Below are positions 17,105-27,541 of a stretch of 64,000 nucleotides of DNA, piece by piece. The notes under the pieces were generated by a model, which made no database searches, was not told the origin of the DNA, and worked only from the letters and a program-made list of their open reading frames with translations. The stretch lies in the NCBI RefSeq assembly GCF_006757745.1, contig NZ_AP019740.1, positions 1,612,001 through 1,676,000 on the forward strand, written 5' to 3'. The translations under genes were made by a program, and so were the position numbers. Position 1 is the stretch's first letter; each line of letters begins with the position of its first letter. This DNA is from Acinetobacter radioresistens DSM 6976 = NBRC 102413 = CIP 103788 (GTDB lineage: Bacteria; Pseudomonadota; Gammaproteobacteria; Pseudomonadales; Moraxellaceae).

Positions 17105-18829
17105 TTATTTACCCGGTTTAAAACTGTCTCTCAAATCGAGAATTCTATTAAATACCGGTTTTTCAGGAGAATGGTCATAACGATCGGCCACAAAATAACC
17201 TTCACGCTCGAACTGGAAACGGTCTTCCGGTTGAGCTTGTGCCAGTGCAGGTTCAATTACCGCCTGAAGCACTTTGAGTGATTCAGGATTAAGGTTAGCC
17301 AGGAAGTCATCTCCAGTTTCTGGATCTGCTTCAGTAAACAGGTGATCATAAATACGGACTTCTGCCGGTATACCTTGGGTTGCAGAAACCCAGTGGATAA
17401 CACCTTTTACTTTACGCCCTTCCGGATTTTTACCCAGAGTTTCCGTATCAATTGAACATTTCAATTCTACTACCTCACCGCTTTCATCTTTAATAACTTC
17501 ATCGCATTTAATGACATAAGCATGACGTAAACGAACTTCACCATCTGGTATGAGGCGTTTAAAACCTTTTGGCGGCACTTCTTCAAAATCTTTACGGTCA
17601 ATATAGATTTCAGAGGTCAGCGGAATCCTCCGCTCACCCATATCTACATTTGGATGGCGCGCATGAACCAGATCCATGGCTTCTGGCAGATTAGTTAAAA
17701 TTACTTTAAGTGGATTTAGGACTGCCATACCACGTGCTGCACTATTTTCCAGTGACTGACGGATGCAGAACTCCAGCATTGCCACATCAACAATACCGTC
17801 AGTTTTCGAAACGCCTACTCGCTTGCAAAAATCACGCAATCCTTCTGGAGTAAAACCGCGACGGCGCATACCAACAACTGTTGGCATTCGAGGATCATCC
17901 CAGCCATGTACATGCCCACCTTCTACCAGCTTACGCAGTTTACGTTTTGAAGTAATAGTATAATCGACATTCAGACGGCTAGATTCGTACTGGCGCGGTA
18001 CAGCGGGTGAGTGGACTTTCTCGACGACCCAATCATAAAAAGGACGGTGGTCCTGGAATTCCAGAGTACAAAGCGAATGTGTGATGCCTTCAATCGCATC
18101 AGACAACGGATGGGCATAATCGTACATCGGGTAGATTTTCCATTTATTGCCTGTTTGATGATGCTCAGAATGCAACACACGATACAGAATCGGATCACGC
18201 ATGTGGACATTTGGTGAAGCCATATCAATTTTAGCGCGGAGTACCGCTTCACCTTCACTCAGTTCACCATTACGCATCTGCTCAAAGCGTGTCAGATTCT
18301 CTTCAACACTTGCATCACGATAAGGTGAGTTTTTGCCTGACTCTACAAAAGAGCCACGATTTAACTTAATCTGTTCTGGAGTCTGCAAGTCTACATAGGC
18401 ATCGCCCTGCTGAATCAACTGAAGCGCCCATGTATAGAGCTGATCAAAGTAGCTTGATGCATAACGCGGCTCACCTTCCCATTGAAATCCAAGCCATTTC
18501 ACATCATTAGCAATGCCATCTACATATTCCTGCTCTTCGGCATCTGGATTGGTGTCGTCAAAACGCAAGTTACATGCACCTTGATATTCTTCTGCAATTC
18601 CAAAGTTCAGACAGATAGCCTTTACATGACCAATATGCAAATAGCCATTCGGCTCTGGTGGGAAGCGGGTGATTACTTTCTGGGTACGCCCGGCAGCCAG
18701 ATCATCACTAATGACCTGACGGATAAAGTCTAAGCCTGCCTGTTGTTGTTGCTGCGCTTGATCGACTATGGCTTCATTATTTGGTGTCGGGTTATTTGGC
18801 AGGGATGAAACAACATCATTGGGCTTCAT
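17105..18829 (-). CDS. glnS: Glutaminyl-tRNA synthetase
   Basis: 574 aa class I aminoacyl-tRNA synthetase. HIGH motif in [36 protein letters not shown]-type motif in [12 protein letters not shown], and the C-terminal anticodon-binding beta-barrels. About 25 Gln/Pro-rich residues precede the usual N-terminus compared with E. coli GlnS. Monocistronic with a strong terminator. Confidence 0.97.
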   Translation of the reverse strand: MKPNDVVSSLPNNPTPNNEAIVDQAQQQQQAGLDFIRQVISDDLAAGRTQKVITRFPPEPNGYLHIGHVKAICLNFGIAEEYQGACNLRFDDTNPDAEEQEYVDGIANDVKWLGFQWEGEPRYASSYFDQLYTWALQLIQQGDAYVDLQTPEQIKLNRGSFVESGKNSPYRDASVEENLTRFEQMRNGELSEGEAVLRAKIDMASPNVHMRDPILYRVLHSEHHQTGNKWKIYPMYDYAHPLSDAIEGITHSLCTLEFQDHRPFYDWVVEKVHSPAVPRQYESSRLNVDYTITSKRKLRKLVEGGHVHGWDDPRMPTVVGMRRRGFTPEGLRDFCKRVGVSKTDGIVDVAMLEFCIRQSLENSAARGMAVLNPLKVILTNLPEAMDLVHARHPNVDMGERRIPLTSEIYIDRKDFEEVPPKGFKRLIPDGEVRLRHAYVIKCDEVIKDESGEVVELKCSIDTETLGKNPEGRKVKGVIHWVSATQGIPAEVRIYDHLFTEADPETGDDFLANLNPESLKVLQAVIEPALAQAQPEDRFQFEREGYFVADRYDHSPEKPVFNRILDLRDSFKPGK

Positions 18830-18996
18830 AATAGATAATTCACTTCTAAATCAAAAAATGAGGATAATTAAAACGCTATTCAGTTTTTTTAACAAAGAAA
18901 ATAACGTTTTTACTTGCCTTGTAGTTTACAGTTTGCTTATGCTTCTCTCAACCAAAAAACCCATGGCATTTTTGTCCATGTTCAGGAGATTAACCA

Positions 18997-19506
18997 ATGA
19001 GTTTTCCTCAAGTCGAATTAAACACCAATAAAGGTCGTATTGTTCTTGAGCTTAATACTGAAAAAGCACCTAAAACTGCTGAAAACTTCCTGCAATATGT
19101 TCGTGACGGCTTTTATGACGGCGTTATCTTTCACCGTGTGATTGACGGTTTCATGATCCAAGGTGGTGGCTTCGACGAAAACTTTAAAGAAAAAGCAACT
19201 CGCGATGCAATCGAAAATGAAGCAGATAACGGCCTGAGCAATGACGAAGGTACGATTGCAATGGCACGTACCCAGGCTCCTCACTCTGCATCTGCCCAGT
19301 TTTTCATTAACGTGAAAAATAACTCTTTCCTTAACCATACAGGTAAAACTGCTCAAGGTTGGGGTTATGCAGTGTTCGGTAAGGTTGTTGAAGGTATGGA
19401 CGTTGTTAATGAGATTAAAAATGTCCGTACTGGTAACCGTGGTTACCATGCCGATGTTCCTCTGGAAAATGTTGTAATCGAATCTGCTAAAATTATCTCT
19501 GAATAA
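18997..19506 (+). CDS. ppiB: Cyclophilin-type peptidyl-prolyl isomerase (PpiB-like)
   Basis: 169 aa cytoplasmic cyclophilin without signal peptide. Catalytic Arg in [13 protein letters not shown], plus [16 protein letters not shown] and [21 protein letters not shown] lies 9 bases before ATG. lpxH follows after 18 bases, as in many gamma-proteobacteria where ppiB and lpxH are neighbours. Confidence 0.96.
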   Translation: MSFPQVELNTNKGRIVLELNTEKAPKTAENFLQYVRDGFYDGVIFHRVIDGFMIQGGGFDENFKEKATRDAIENEADNGLSNDEGTIAMARTQAPHSASAQFFINVKNNSFLNHTGKTAQGWGYAVFGKVVEGMDVVNEIKNVRTGNRGYHADVPLENVVIESAKIISE

Positions 19507-19524
19507 TTTTATACAGGACACCTT

Positions 19525-20244
19525 GTGACCTATCTGTTTATTTCAGATTTACATTTGTCACCTGAACACCCTCGACTTGTTCGGGGGTTTTTAGACTTAT
19601 TAAAATATTATGCAAACCAGCATACCCAGCTCTATATTTTAGGAGACTGGTTTAATGCCTGGATCGGTGATGATTATTCCGCGCCTTGGCTGGATGAAAT
19701 TGTTCAGGCTTTACAGCAGTTCCAACAAGCTGGTAACACTATCTATTTTCAGGCCGGAAATCGTGACTTTGCCCTAGGCCAAAAATTCTTGGACCAGTTT
19801 CACGGTGTTCTATTGCCAGATATATATCAGTTGAGTATTGGTGCTTTAGCGTTCCGGCTAGAACATGGAGATGCACTTTGTACTGATGATATATCTTATC
19901 AACGCTTTAAAAAGATAATTCGCAACCCACTTTTGCTGGGCTTTCTAAAGCGTCTACCACTCGGTTTTAGACAAAAGCTGGCCAATGGATTCCGTCAAAA
20001 AAGTGCTGAGACCAAGCAGACCAAAGCTTATGAAATTATGGATGTTAACCAGCATACAGTTGAGCAGGTTCTAGAAAATTCCGATATTTTGATTCACGGC
20101 CATACACATCGCCCTGCAATTCATGAAATATATAATAAAAAGCGTATTGTGCTAGGTGACTGGAGAGAGCGTTCTGCTCAAATTCTGGAGATAAATCCGC
20201 TAGCAGAGCAAACAGAGTTAAAGTTGATAAGCTGGAATTATTAA
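19525..20244 (+). CDS. lpxH: UDP-2,3-diacylglucosamine diphosphatase
   Basis: 239 aa calcineurin-like metallophosphoesterase of lipid A synthesis. Motifs: FISDLHLS, ILGDWFNAWIGDD, AGNRDF, LEHGDALCTDD and IHGHTHRP. GTG start, set by homology of the N-terminus (TYLFISDLHL) and AGGACA 7 bases upstream. Inner-membrane-associated, Mn-dependent. Co-transcribed with ppiB. Confidence 0.95.
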   Translation: MTYLFISDLHLSPEHPRLVRGFLDLLKYYANQHTQLYILGDWFNAWIGDDYSAPWLDEIVQALQQFQQAGNTIYFQAGNRDFALGQKFLDQFHGVLLPDIYQLSIGALAFRLEHGDALCTDDISYQRFKKIIRNPLLLGFLKRLPLGFRQKLANGFRQKSAETKQTKAYEIMDVNQHTVEQVLENSDILIHGHTHRPAIHEIYNKKRIVLGDWRERSAQILEINPLAEQTELKLISWNY

Positions 20245-20365
20245 ACAAACAATATAATCCTGCTTCTTTAAGATAAAAATTGATTGAATTTACGAGTATT
20301 ATTTAAAAAATATCGTATGATCAATCTCAATGATTTGAACCTAAATGCAGTGATGGAGTACATAT

Positions 20366-21019
20366 ATGGATCTGCTTGATATCGTACATAACCGCTATAC
20401 GACTAAAGCTTATGACCCAACCAAGAAAATTTCACAGGAGCAGTTTGAACGCTTCCTGGAAATACTTCGTTATACTCCTTCATCAATTAACATTCAGCCT
20501 TGGCATTTCTTTATCGCTGATCATGAATCTGCCAAACAGCGTATTGCGAAAGCTCTGGTGGGCAAGTACAGTTATAACGCACCTAAAGTATTAGACTCTT
20601 CCCATACTATTTTATTTTGTACTAAAGCCAATATTACTGAAGAACATCTTGAGCATTTGTTAAATCAAGATGCAGCAAGTGGGCGCTTCAAGGATGAAAC
20701 AGCCAAACAAGGTCAGAAAGACAGCCGTAGTGGTTATGTTGATTATTACCGCAATGAAAAAGGTGATGTCCAGCGTTGGGCTGAAAATCAGACTTTTATT
20801 GCTCTTGGGCAAATGCTATTGGCAGCAGGTATTGAAGGTGTGGACGCTACCCCTATTGGTGGATTTAATGAAGATATTATCAGTGCAGAATTAGGCCTAA
20901 CTGAATTAGGCTTAGTTCCATCAGTATTACTTACATTAGGCTACCGCAGTGCAAGCGATTTTAATGCCAAGTTACCTAAATCACGCTTGGATAGAGAACA
21001 AATTTTTACCAAGCTATAA
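20366..21019 (+). CDS. NAD(P)H nitroreductase (NfsB-like)
   Basis: 217 aa flavoprotein of the oxygen-insensitive nitroreductase family: N-terminal VHNRYTTKAYDP, RYTPSSINIQPWHFF, AENQTFIALGQMLLAAGIEGVDATPIGGF (given by its ends) and LGYRSASDFNA. FMN-dependent reduction of nitroaromatics or quinones is the family activity; the physiological substrate is unknown. GGAG lies 8 bases before ATG, and a terminator follows. Confidence 0.92.
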   Translation: MDLLDIVHNRYTTKAYDPTKKISQEQFERFLEILRYTPSSINIQPWHFFIADHESAKQRIAKALVGKYSYNAPKVLDSSHTILFCTKANITEEHLEHLLNQDAASGRFKDETAKQGQKDSRSGYVDYYRNEKGDVQRWAENQTFIALGQMLLAAGIEGVDATPIGGFNEDIISAELGLTELGLVPSVLLTLGYRSASDFNAKLPKSRLDREQIFTKL

Positions 21020-21031
21020 AATTCTAAATTG

Positions 21032-21055
21032 AGGAGAGGATATCTCTCCTTTTAT
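21032..21055 (+). terminator. Terminator after the nitroreductase gene
   Basis: AGGAGAG (21032-21038), loop GATAT, CTCTCCT (21044-21050) followed by TTTATA; 12 bases after the stop. Confidence 0.7.
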
Positions 21056-21117
21056 AATTGTCATCATAATTTTATATAAAAATTTTAAAATCATTCAAAA
21101 ACTGGAAATAAAAAACA

Positions 21118-21318
21118 ATGTTACCTATTCCCAAACGTCTGCTTAAATTTGAATGTCTAGGTTGCGGCAGCATGTACATAGAACAAATAAATAGACAGCA
21201 TATGCTTTCCTATCCAGCATGCCCAAATTGCCAGCAGCCAGGCCAGATACTTGGTAGTGTCAATAAACTGGATTATTTGCTTCATCCGGTAGCAGTGATA
21301 AAAATTTACTTACCTTAA
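21118..21318 (+). CDS. Small zinc-ribbon-like protein
   Basis: 66 aa, not recognised. Two CxxC pairs, C13/C16 and C35/C38 (ECLGC and ACPNC), spaced as in a zinc ribbon. No signal peptide. It lies alone between the nitroreductase terminator and a convergent transporter gene (6 bases from its end). Coding is supported by the paired cysteines; SD is weak (GGAAA about 8 bases upstream). Confidence 0.62.
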   Translation: MLPIPKRLLKFECLGCGSMYIEQINRQHMLSYPACPNCQQPGQILGSVNKLDYLLHPVAVIKIYLP

Positions 21319-21324
21319 AGCATA

Positions 21325-22179
21325 TTACATGGCATATGCCAGACAGATTACTCCAGTCAATCCTAAAATTAAGCCGATTAATGTCGGGAGATTCAGTTTT
21401 TCTTTAAAGTACAGCAAGCCACTCATCACGCCCAGTAATACTACCAGAATATTCATTCCAGCAAATACAATAGCCGGGCTATCTTTAAGTAGCATATGGG
21501 CCTTAATGTACAGAGCAATATTACAAAAATTAAGCAAGCCCAAACCTGAACCAGCTAATATATTTTTTTGTGACCACCGGTTTTTTTGTAAAACCAGAAA
21601 ACCGCTTGAGAGTACAAAAGAAAAGAGAAAGGCCAGATTCAAGGCCAGTGCAAATTGTAAGCCTAAGCCTGTGGTGTATTTTAAAAGAATATCCACCAAC
21701 GCGTAGCCTATCCATACACTCAATAGAAAAACCAGACCTTTTTTATGATCGGAAGTCGTTTTTTCCTGAAAATGTTGACCGAATAATAAACTGATTACTG
21801 CGACTATTCCTAGACCTATACCCAGCAGTTTACTAATACTGAACTGTTCCTGAAATATAGAAAAAGCAGCCAGTAGAGATAATACAACAGACAGGCGTTG
21901 CGCAATTTCGGTTTTCAGGATTCCTGCGTATTGTAGTGATCTGGCCAGACATAGAAATATACCAGGCAATAGCATACCTAAAATAAAAATCAGCCACCAC
22001 GGAGTGGTACTTAAAGAAACATGAGAAAAATCCGGTTTAAACCATATATAGCAAAGCACACTGGCAACTGCATAATTGACAGTAATCATTTGCAGAGCAT
22101 CAAAACCGTGTGATTTGCCCCATTTTAAGAATATAGACACTGCCACACTGCATAAGGCCGCCCCAAAAATCAGTTCCAT
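21325..22179 (-). CDS. DMT/EamA-family transporter
   Basis: 284 aa integral membrane protein with about ten helices arranged as two EamA-like halves (about 1-130 and 150-284), the second ending LIGLILGLTGVICLAYAM. Family members export or import small metabolites; no substrate is indicated. Located after fba and its terminator, on the same strand. Confidence 0.85.
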   Translation of the reverse strand: MELIFGAALCSVAVSIFLKWGKSHGFDALQMITVNYAVASVLCYIWFKPDFSHVSLSTTPWWLIFILGMLLPGIFLCLARSLQYAGILKTEIAQRLSVVLSLLAAFSIFQEQFSISKLLGIGLGIVAVISLLFGQHFQEKTTSDHKKGLVFLLSVWIGYALVDILLKYTTGLGLQFALALNLAFLFSFVLSSGFLVLQKNRWSQKNILAGSGLGLLNFCNIALYIKAHMLLKDSPAIVFAGMNILVVLLGVMSGLLYFKEKLNLPTLIGLILGLTGVICLAYAM

Positions 22180-22214
22180 CTTGCCACTCTTAGCTTGTTT
22201 TACTTGAGCTTATA

Positions 22215-22240
22215 GAAAAAGCCCACATCTGTGGGCTTTT
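22215..22240 (-). terminator. Terminator of fba
   Basis: AAAAAGCCCACA (22216-22227 region) pairs with the segment ending TGTGGGCTTTT at 22240 around a TC-type tight loop; A-run on the plus strand is the T-tract of the minus transcript. About 27 bases after the fba stop. Confidence 0.8.
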
Positions 22241-22267
22241 AAATATTATAAAAAATCACGTAGTGAG

Positions 22268-23305
22268 TTATTTATAACGATCAACCATTTTTTCCAGTGA
22301 AATCGGATGGATTTTATCTGCATGGCCTGCCGTACCAAATGCTTCATAACGATCTACACAGATCTGTTTCATTGCATCAATAGTCTTGGCAAAGAATTTA
22401 CGCGGATCAAATTCACTTGGCTGCTCAGCCATCATACGGCGCATTGCACCGGTAGAAGCCAGACGTAAGTCTGTATCGATGTTAATTTTACGTACACCAT
22501 GTTTGATCGCTTCTACCAACTGCTCAACTGGCACACCATAAGTTTCTTTGATATCGCCGCCGTACTGGTTAATAATAGCTAACCATTCTTGTGGAACTGA
22601 ACTTGAGCCATGCATAACCAGGTGTGTATTTGGTAGAGCCGCGTGAATTTCTTTAATACGGTCAATTGCCAAGATGTCTCCCGTTGGTGGACGGGTGAAT
22701 TTATACGCACCATGTGAAGTACCTACAGCAATTGCCAGCGCATCAACATTGGTATCAGCCACAAAACTGCGTGCTTCTTCTACAGAAGTCAACAGCTGAG
22801 AATGGTCAAGTATCCCTTCTGCACCTACGCCATCTTCTTCACCAGCCATACCGGTTTCAAGTGAACCCAGACAGCCAATTTCACCTTCTACTGAAACACC
22901 ACAAGCATGTGCCATTTGTACAGTACGACGAGTCACATCAACATTGTATTCATAGGAAGTTGGTGTTTTACCATCTTCACCTAATGAACCATCCATCATC
23001 ACCGAGCTAAAGCCAAGCTGAATTGAACGTTGGCAAACATCTGGGCTGGTACCATGATCTTGGTGCATAACTACCGGAATGTGTGGCCATTCTTCAATAG
23101 CAGCCAGAATAAGATGACGCAAGAACGGCGCCCCTGCATACTTACGGGCCCCCGCTGAAGCTTGTACGATCACAGGTGAATTGGTTGCGTCTGCAGCCAG
23201 CATGATTGCGCGCATTTGTTCTAAATTGTTTACATTGAACGCTGGTACGCCGTAGCTATGTTCTGCGGCGTGGTCCAAGAGCTGGCGCATCGAAATAAGT
23301 GCCAT
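22268..23305 (-). CDS. fba: Class II fructose-1,6-bisphosphate aldolase
   Basis: 345 aa zinc-dependent aldolase of glycolysis/gluconeogenesis. [10 protein letters not shown], zinc ligands in [11 protein letters not shown] and [27 protein letters not shown] and NIDTDLRLA are all present. Class IIB length. AGGA lies before ATG. Downstream of pgk and a small lipoprotein gene, each with its own terminator. Acinetobacter lacks a full glycolytic pathway, so the gluconeogenic direction is the likely use. Confidence 0.97.
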   Translation of the reverse strand: MALISMRQLLDHAAEHSYGVPAFNVNNLEQMRAIMLAADATNSPVIVQASAGARKYAGAPFLRHLILAAIEEWPHIPVVMHQDHGTSPDVCQRSIQLGFSSVMMDGSLGEDGKTPTSYEYNVDVTRRTVQMAHACGVSVEGEIGCLGSLETGMAGEEDGVGAEGILDHSQLLTSVEEARSFVADTNVDALAIAVGTSHGAYKFTRPPTGDILAIDRIKEIHAALPNTHLVMHGSSSVPQEWLAIINQYGGDIKETYGVPVEQLVEAIKHGVRKINIDTDLRLASTGAMRRMMAEQPSEFDPRKFFAKTIDAMKQICVDRYEAFGTAGHADKIHPISLEKMVDRYK

Positions 23306-23382
23306 AATATCCTCCCAGGTAATGCGGCCTATTCTACCCTGTCATTTATTTCAATTCAGCAACAAAACACATGATTTAAAAA

Positions 23383-23410
23383 AAAATCCCTGCATTTGCA
23401 GGGACTTTTA
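23383..23410 (-). terminator. Terminator of the lipoprotein gene
   Basis: TCCCTGC (23387-23393) and GCAGGGA (23398-23404) form a perfect stem with plus-strand A8 to the left, giving U-run on the minus transcript; about 20 bases after the stop. Confidence 0.82.
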
Positions 23411-23426
23411 AACAAAAGCCTACAAT

Positions 23427-23726
23427 TTACTGTGTGGCTGTGCCTGTAGTAGCTGTTTCAGCATCTGGTGCAGGCATTTCTGCTGCTGGAGTCATAGAAT
23501 CTTCAGCTGGTGCATTCGCTTGTTCAGGCGAAATATCTGTATTATTTTCATCCATGACTGGCTTATCGATTGCATCAATTGCAGCTTGTTGTTCAGGTGT
23601 TATTTTTTCTTCTGCAGCAGGTGCATTTTGCCCCTGATCAGTTGCAGCTGCTTCTTCTTTCTTTGCACACGCAGTTAGTACCAGTGGTGCGACCAGTGAG
23701 ATCACAAGCATAAATTTTAACTTCAT
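23427..23726 (-). CDS. Small Ala/Glu/Pro-rich lipoprotein
   Basis: 99 aa. Lipoprotein signal with lipobox LTAC (Cys20), basic KK after it, then a low-complexity acidic Ala/Pro/Glu/Thr tail without hydrophobic core, likely disordered. Residues after Cys (AKK) do not suggest inner-membrane retention, so outer-membrane anchoring is likely. Function not recognised. Sits between pgk and fba, with terminators on both sides. Confidence 0.8.
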   Translation of the reverse strand: MKLKFMLVISLVAPLVLTACAKKEEAAATDQGQNAPAAEEKITPEQQAAIDAIDKPVMDENNTDISPEQANAPAEDSMTPAAEMPAPDAETATTGTATQ

Positions 23727-23802
23727 TACCTTTACCCAAACAAAGAAGATCTAATGCAGATTATGTTATTGCACAAATATGACAGTTATATGAATCTAAA
23801 AT

Positions 23803-23833
23803 GAAAACAGGCTGGACCAAGCCAACCTGTTTA
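23803..23833 (-). terminator. Terminator of pgk
   Basis: AAACAGGCTGG and CCAACCTGTTT form an 11-base stem with one mismatch around ACCAAG, about 33 bases after the pgk stop. Confidence 0.7.
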
Positions 23834-23865
23834 AACTTTAAAAATTATAGAATCAGAAGAATGTA

Positions 23866-25053
23866 TTAGGCACGCTCTAGTAGCACGGCTACTGCTGGCA
23901 AGGTTTTGCCTTCTACAAACTCAAGGAAAGCCCCTCCACCAGTCGAGATATAGCCAATTTTGTCAGCGACTTCATATTTATCAATAGCTGCCAATGTATC
24001 TCCACCGCCTGCTATCGAGAAACCGGCAGACTTTGCAATTGCCTGAGAAAGCGTTTTGGTACCCTCTCCAAACTGGTCAACTTCAAATACACCGACCGGA
24101 CCATTCCATAAAATAGTTTTTGAATTTTTAAGAATCTCTGCAAATGCCTGAGCTGTTTCTGGACCAACATCCAGAATCATATCATTTTCCGAAACTTCTG
24201 ATACTTTTTTGACTACAGCTTGAGCTTTTGCCAATGAACCCAAGAAATCTTCAAAGTTAATTTCAGATGCATTAGCAACAACCACGTCAGTTGGCAAAGG
24301 GACAGAAACTTTCGCAGCAATCGCTTTTGCAGTGTCGACCAGGTCTGCTTCAAAAAGCGATTTACCCACGTTATAACCGGCGGCGGCCAAGAAAGTATTG
24401 GCAATACCGCCGCCAACAATTAACTGGTCACAAAGTGTAGATAAAGAATTTAAAACGTCGAGTTTAGTAGAGACTTTAGAACCTGCAACAATTGCTACCA
24501 TCGGCTTTTCAGGTGTTTTTAGTGCACGGCCCAGTGCATCCAGTTCTGCTGCAAGCAGCGGCCCTGCTGCTGCAACCTTGGCAAAGCGCGCTACACCTTC
24601 TGTAGATGCTTCTGCACGATGCGCAGTACCAAATGCATCCATAACAAAGACATCACACAATGCAGCGTATTTTTGTGCCAGCTCAGGATTATTCTTCTTT
24701 TCACCTGCATTGAAACGTACATTTTCCAGTAAAACTACCTGGCCGGCCTGAACTTGAACGCCATCCAAGTACTCTGTAACCAACTGGACTTCCTGACCCA
24801 GTGCCTGAGACAGATAAGCCGCAACAGGAGCGAGTGACTGTTCCGGTTTAGGTTCACCCTCTACCGGACGACCCAGATGAGAACACACTATCACTGCTGC
24901 ACCTTTTTCCAGCGCAGCCTGAATTGTCGGTAATGCAGCGCGTAGACGTGCATCGCTCGTAATCTCACCATTTTTTACAGGAACGTTTAAGTCTTCACGA
25001 ATAAGGACACGTTTGCCTGTCAGGTCAAGGTCAGTCATACGCTGAAAGTTCAT
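23866..25053 (-). CDS. pgk: Phosphoglycerate kinase
   Basis: 395 aa, normal bacterial length. N-terminal [60 protein letters not shown] and the nucleotide-binding [12 protein letters not shown]. Interconverts 1,3-bisphosphoglycerate and 3-phosphoglycerate. Its promoter region carries a GTTAGCTT/AAGCTAAC inverted repeat shared with the divergent DUF2237 gene. Confidence 0.97.
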   Translation of the reverse strand: MNFQRMTDLDLTGKRVLIREDLNVPVKNGEITSDARLRAALPTIQAALEKGAAVIVCSHLGRPVEGEPKPEQSLAPVAAYLSQALGQEVQLVTEYLDGVQVQAGQVVLLENVRFNAGEKKNNPELAQKYAALCDVFVMDAFGTAHRAEASTEGVARFAKVAAAGPLLAAELDALGRALKTPEKPMVAIVAGSKVSTKLDVLNSLSTLCDQLIVGGGIANTFLAAAGYNVGKSLFEADLVDTAKAIAAKVSVPLPTDVVVANASEINFEDFLGSLAKAQAVVKKVSEVSENDMILDVGPETAQAFAEILKNSKTILWNGPVGVFEVDQFGEGTKTLSQAIAKSAGFSIAGGGDTLAAIDKYEVADKIGYISTGGGAFLEFVEGKTLPAVAVLLERA

Positions 25054-25113
25054 GTAATACTCTCTTTATGTATTTAAAAATGCCATCGATTTTAAATGAT
25101 TATGCTTAAAAAG

Positions 25114-25140
25114 GTTAGCTTCTTTTGCATAAAAGCTAAC
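25114..25140. promoter_or_regulatory. Inverted repeat in pgk / DUF2237 divergent promoter region
   Basis: GTTAGCTT (25114-25121) and AAGCTAAC (25133-25140), perfect 8-base arms around 11 bases. Lies 60 bases upstream of pgk and 52 upstream of the divergent gene. Could be an operator; no T-run argues against a terminator. Confidence 0.4.
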
Positions 25141-25192
25141 GTTCGCCAAAGATTTGTTATGATAGATAAAGCCTGTCTATTTCCGAGTACTT

Positions 25193-25576
25193 ATGTCTTT
25201 TCATCCTGATCCGAAGATTAACCGCTTAAATGTATTAGGTGAACCCTTGGCAAGCTGTTGCTATGACCCTATTACCGGATATTTCCGTAATGGTTTTTGC
25301 CATACTGCTGCTACTGATCTGGGCCAGCATACTGTTTGTGCACAGATGACATCTGAATTTCTAAGTTTTTCTCAAAAACTGGGTAATGACCTGATTACAC
25401 CCTTACCGGAAGTGGGTTTTCCCGGTCTAAAACCTGGTGACTTCTGGTGTATCTGCGTAACGCGCTGGGTTGAAGCCTATCAGGCTGATATGGCTCCGCC
25501 TGTAAAAATTCATGCCTGCCATCAGGCAGTACTCAGTTATGTACCTTTAGATATTTTAATGGATTATGCAATTTGA
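25193..25576 (+). CDS. DUF2237-family protein
   Basis: 127 aa cytoplasmic protein matching the DUF2237 pattern: NVLGEPLASCCYDPITGYFRNGFC (by its ends), CAQMTSEFLSFSQKLGNDL, GDFWCICVTRWVEA and the C-terminal HACHQAVLSYVPLD. Cysteine-rich and highly conserved but biochemically uncharacterised. Its stop overlaps the maf start (TGATG), so the two are coupled. Confidence 0.9.
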   Translation: MSFHPDPKINRLNVLGEPLASCCYDPITGYFRNGFCHTAATDLGQHTVCAQMTSEFLSFSQKLGNDLITPLPEVGFPGLKPGDFWCICVTRWVEAYQADMAPPVKIHACHQAVLSYVPLDILMDYAI

Positions 25577-26169
25577 TGAAGCAGCCTCCTCTTATTCTGG
25601 CCTCCAGTAGTGAGACCCGTAAAGCGCTGTTGAATCGTTTAGGCTTGCAGTATCGATGTATTTCACCAGATATTGATGAATTACCCCAGGGTGAGACACA
25701 TGCAGATGAACTTGCAAGGAGACTGGCTTTTGACAAAGCTCATATTGTTGCCAGACTTTACCCTGAAGCAGTAGTGATTGGTTCCGATCAGGTAGCATGG
25801 CGGGAACATACACCCGATGATTTTATAGGTAAGCCCTTAACAGTTGAAAAGGCAGTGCAACAGTTGCAGGTCAATTCCGGGAAAACGGTCTATTTTAGTA
25901 CGGGGCTGAGTGTACAGCAGCATTCCACAGGTTTTCAGCACACACTGGTAGAGCATTATCAGGTAAAATTCCGCACATTAAATCTGGCCGAAATTGAGCG
26001 ATACATCGAACTGGATCAACCACTTCACTGTGCAGGTAGCTTTAAATGTGAAAGTCTGGGCATTAGTCTGTTTGAAAAGATGACGGGTAATGACCAGACA
26101 ACTTTAATGGGCCTACCCATGATTCAGCTATGCCAGATTTTGCGCCAACTCGACTTCCAGATTCCCTAG
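25576..26169 (+). CDS. Maf-like nucleoside triphosphate pyrophosphatase
   Basis: 197 aa. Maf signature LASSSETRKALLNRLG at the N-terminus, then SPDIDE, catalytic Asp in VIGSDQVAW and FIGKP. The Gln-containing SDQVA resembles the YceF (m7GTP pyrophosphatase) branch rather than dTTP-specific Maf; the assignment rests on memory. ATG overlaps the preceding stop by one base. Removes modified nucleotides from the pool. Confidence 0.9.
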   Translation: MKQPPLILASSSETRKALLNRLGLQYRCISPDIDELPQGETHADELARRLAFDKAHIVARLYPEAVVIGSDQVAWREHTPDDFIGKPLTVEKAVQQLQVNSGKTVYFSTGLSVQQHSTGFQHTLVEHYQVKFRTLNLAEIERYIELDQPLHCAGSFKCESLGISLFEKMTGNDQTTLMGLPMIQLCQILRQLDFQIP

Positions 26170-26199
26170 CTAATTTTTTTAATATTTACAGGTTTTTCT

Positions 26200-27372
26200 A
26201 TGTCCCAACCTCTAGCTGTCTTAGGCGGTATAACTGCCGAACAATTTTTAAGTGAATATTGGCAAAAAAAACCGCTACTGGTCCGTAATGCCCTGCCCGA
26301 AATTATCAATATTCTTGAACCGAACGATGTTAAAGAACTTGCGCTTGAAGAAAATATTACTGCCCGTTTAATCAAGCAAAAAGATAAAGATTCTAACCAG
26401 TGGTCAGTGAAATCTTCTCCCCTGATTAAAGGCGATTTCCAGAAAATGCCAAAACTATGGACCTTGCTGGTTCAGGCGGTTGACCATTATTCATTTGACC
26501 TCGCAGCCCTATGGAAAAAATTTCCCTTTATTCCACAGTGGCGCCGTGATGATATTATGGTGTCTTATGCGCCTAAAGGCGGTTCAGTTGGCAAGCATTT
26601 TGACTTTTATGATGTATTCCTGGTGCAAGGTTACGGTCACCGTCGCTGGCAGCTTGGGCAGATGTGCGATGCAGACACGGCTTTTGTTCCAGGTCAGCCT
26701 CTTAAACTGCTACCAGATATGGAGGTAAATTTTGATGAAGTACTGGCTCCAGGTGATCTGTTATATGTTCCGCCAGGTCTGTCTCACTATGGCGTAGCAG
26801 AAGATGACTGCCTGACCTTTTCCTTTGGTTTTCGCATGCCTAATATTGCAGATATGATGGATCGTGTGAGTGATAAATTTTCTGAAGACCAGTTACTCAG
26901 AAATCCGCTAACCGATATTCTGCGTGACCAGGCTACAGCAGCAGGCGAGATTACACCTGTTGAACTTGAGTACCTTAAAACAGAACTGCTTGCCCGTCTG
27001 CAAAACTCTACTGTACTTGATGATGCTATTATCAGCTTGATGTCAGAGCCGAAGTATCCGGAGAATATTCCTGAAGCGGAAGAGATCGGTACAGGTGATC
27101 TGGAAGAAGCTTTGGATCAGGGTTACATGCTAATGCTGGAACCTGCTTCACGCCTGCTTTATACAGATGAAGACAACCAGCTACTTTTTTGGGCAAATGG
27201 TGAAGCACTATATATTTCTGAAAGCTTTGCAGCCTATTTAAAGCGCCTTGCTGATGGTGAAATTCTGGTTCTTGATCAGAATTTAAATGATGAAGAAATA
27301 CTTGAAGATATCGCACAACTATTGACTGACTCTATTTTGATGCTGCTTCCACCAGAAGAAGAGCAGAACTAA
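26200..27372 (+). CDS. roxA: Ribosomal protein uL16 arginine hydroxylase (RoxA/YcfD-like)
   Basis: 390 aa JmjC-type cupin oxygenase using Fe(II) and 2-oxoglutarate. Iron ligands H133 and D135 (GKHFDFYDVF) and H196 (PPGLSHYGVA) are present; a C-terminal winged-helix region follows with the acidic EEADLEE-type segments typical of YcfD. It hydroxylates an Arg of uL16 in E. coli. Preceded by the DUF2237-maf pair with a 30-base gap, probably one transcript; terminator follows. Confidence 0.92.
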   Translation: MSQPLAVLGGITAEQFLSEYWQKKPLLVRNALPEIINILEPNDVKELALEENITARLIKQKDKDSNQWSVKSSPLIKGDFQKMPKLWTLLVQAVDHYSFDLAALWKKFPFIPQWRRDDIMVSYAPKGGSVGKHFDFYDVFLVQGYGHRRWQLGQMCDADTAFVPGQPLKLLPDMEVNFDEVLAPGDLLYVPPGLSHYGVAEDDCLTFSFGFRMPNIADMMDRVSDKFSEDQLLRNPLTDILRDQATAAGEITPVELEYLKTELLARLQNSTVLDDAIISLMSEPKYPENIPEAEEIGTGDLEEALDQGYMLMLEPASRLLYTDEDNQLLFWANGEALYISESFAAYLKRLADGEILVLDQNLNDEEILEDIAQLLTDSILMLLPPEEEQN

Positions 27373-27383
27373 TATTTATTTAT

Positions 27384-27417
27384 AAAAAATAGCCAGACCT
27401 GTTCTGGTTATTTTTTT
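27384..27417 (+). terminator. Terminator after roxA
   Basis: AAAAATAGCCAGA pairs with TCTGGTTATTTTT (one G-U pair) around CCTGT, then T7; 12 bases after the stop. Confidence 0.82.
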
Positions 27418-27541
27418 ATCTGAAAAATTATCTCAGTTATCTTCTTATATGACTGAGAATGAACAAAACTCTCATTGAGAAATATAGCCCGGCTTGGCAA
27501 GTTGAATCTATTGAAAAATATTAAAAGGAAAGCTGAATATA

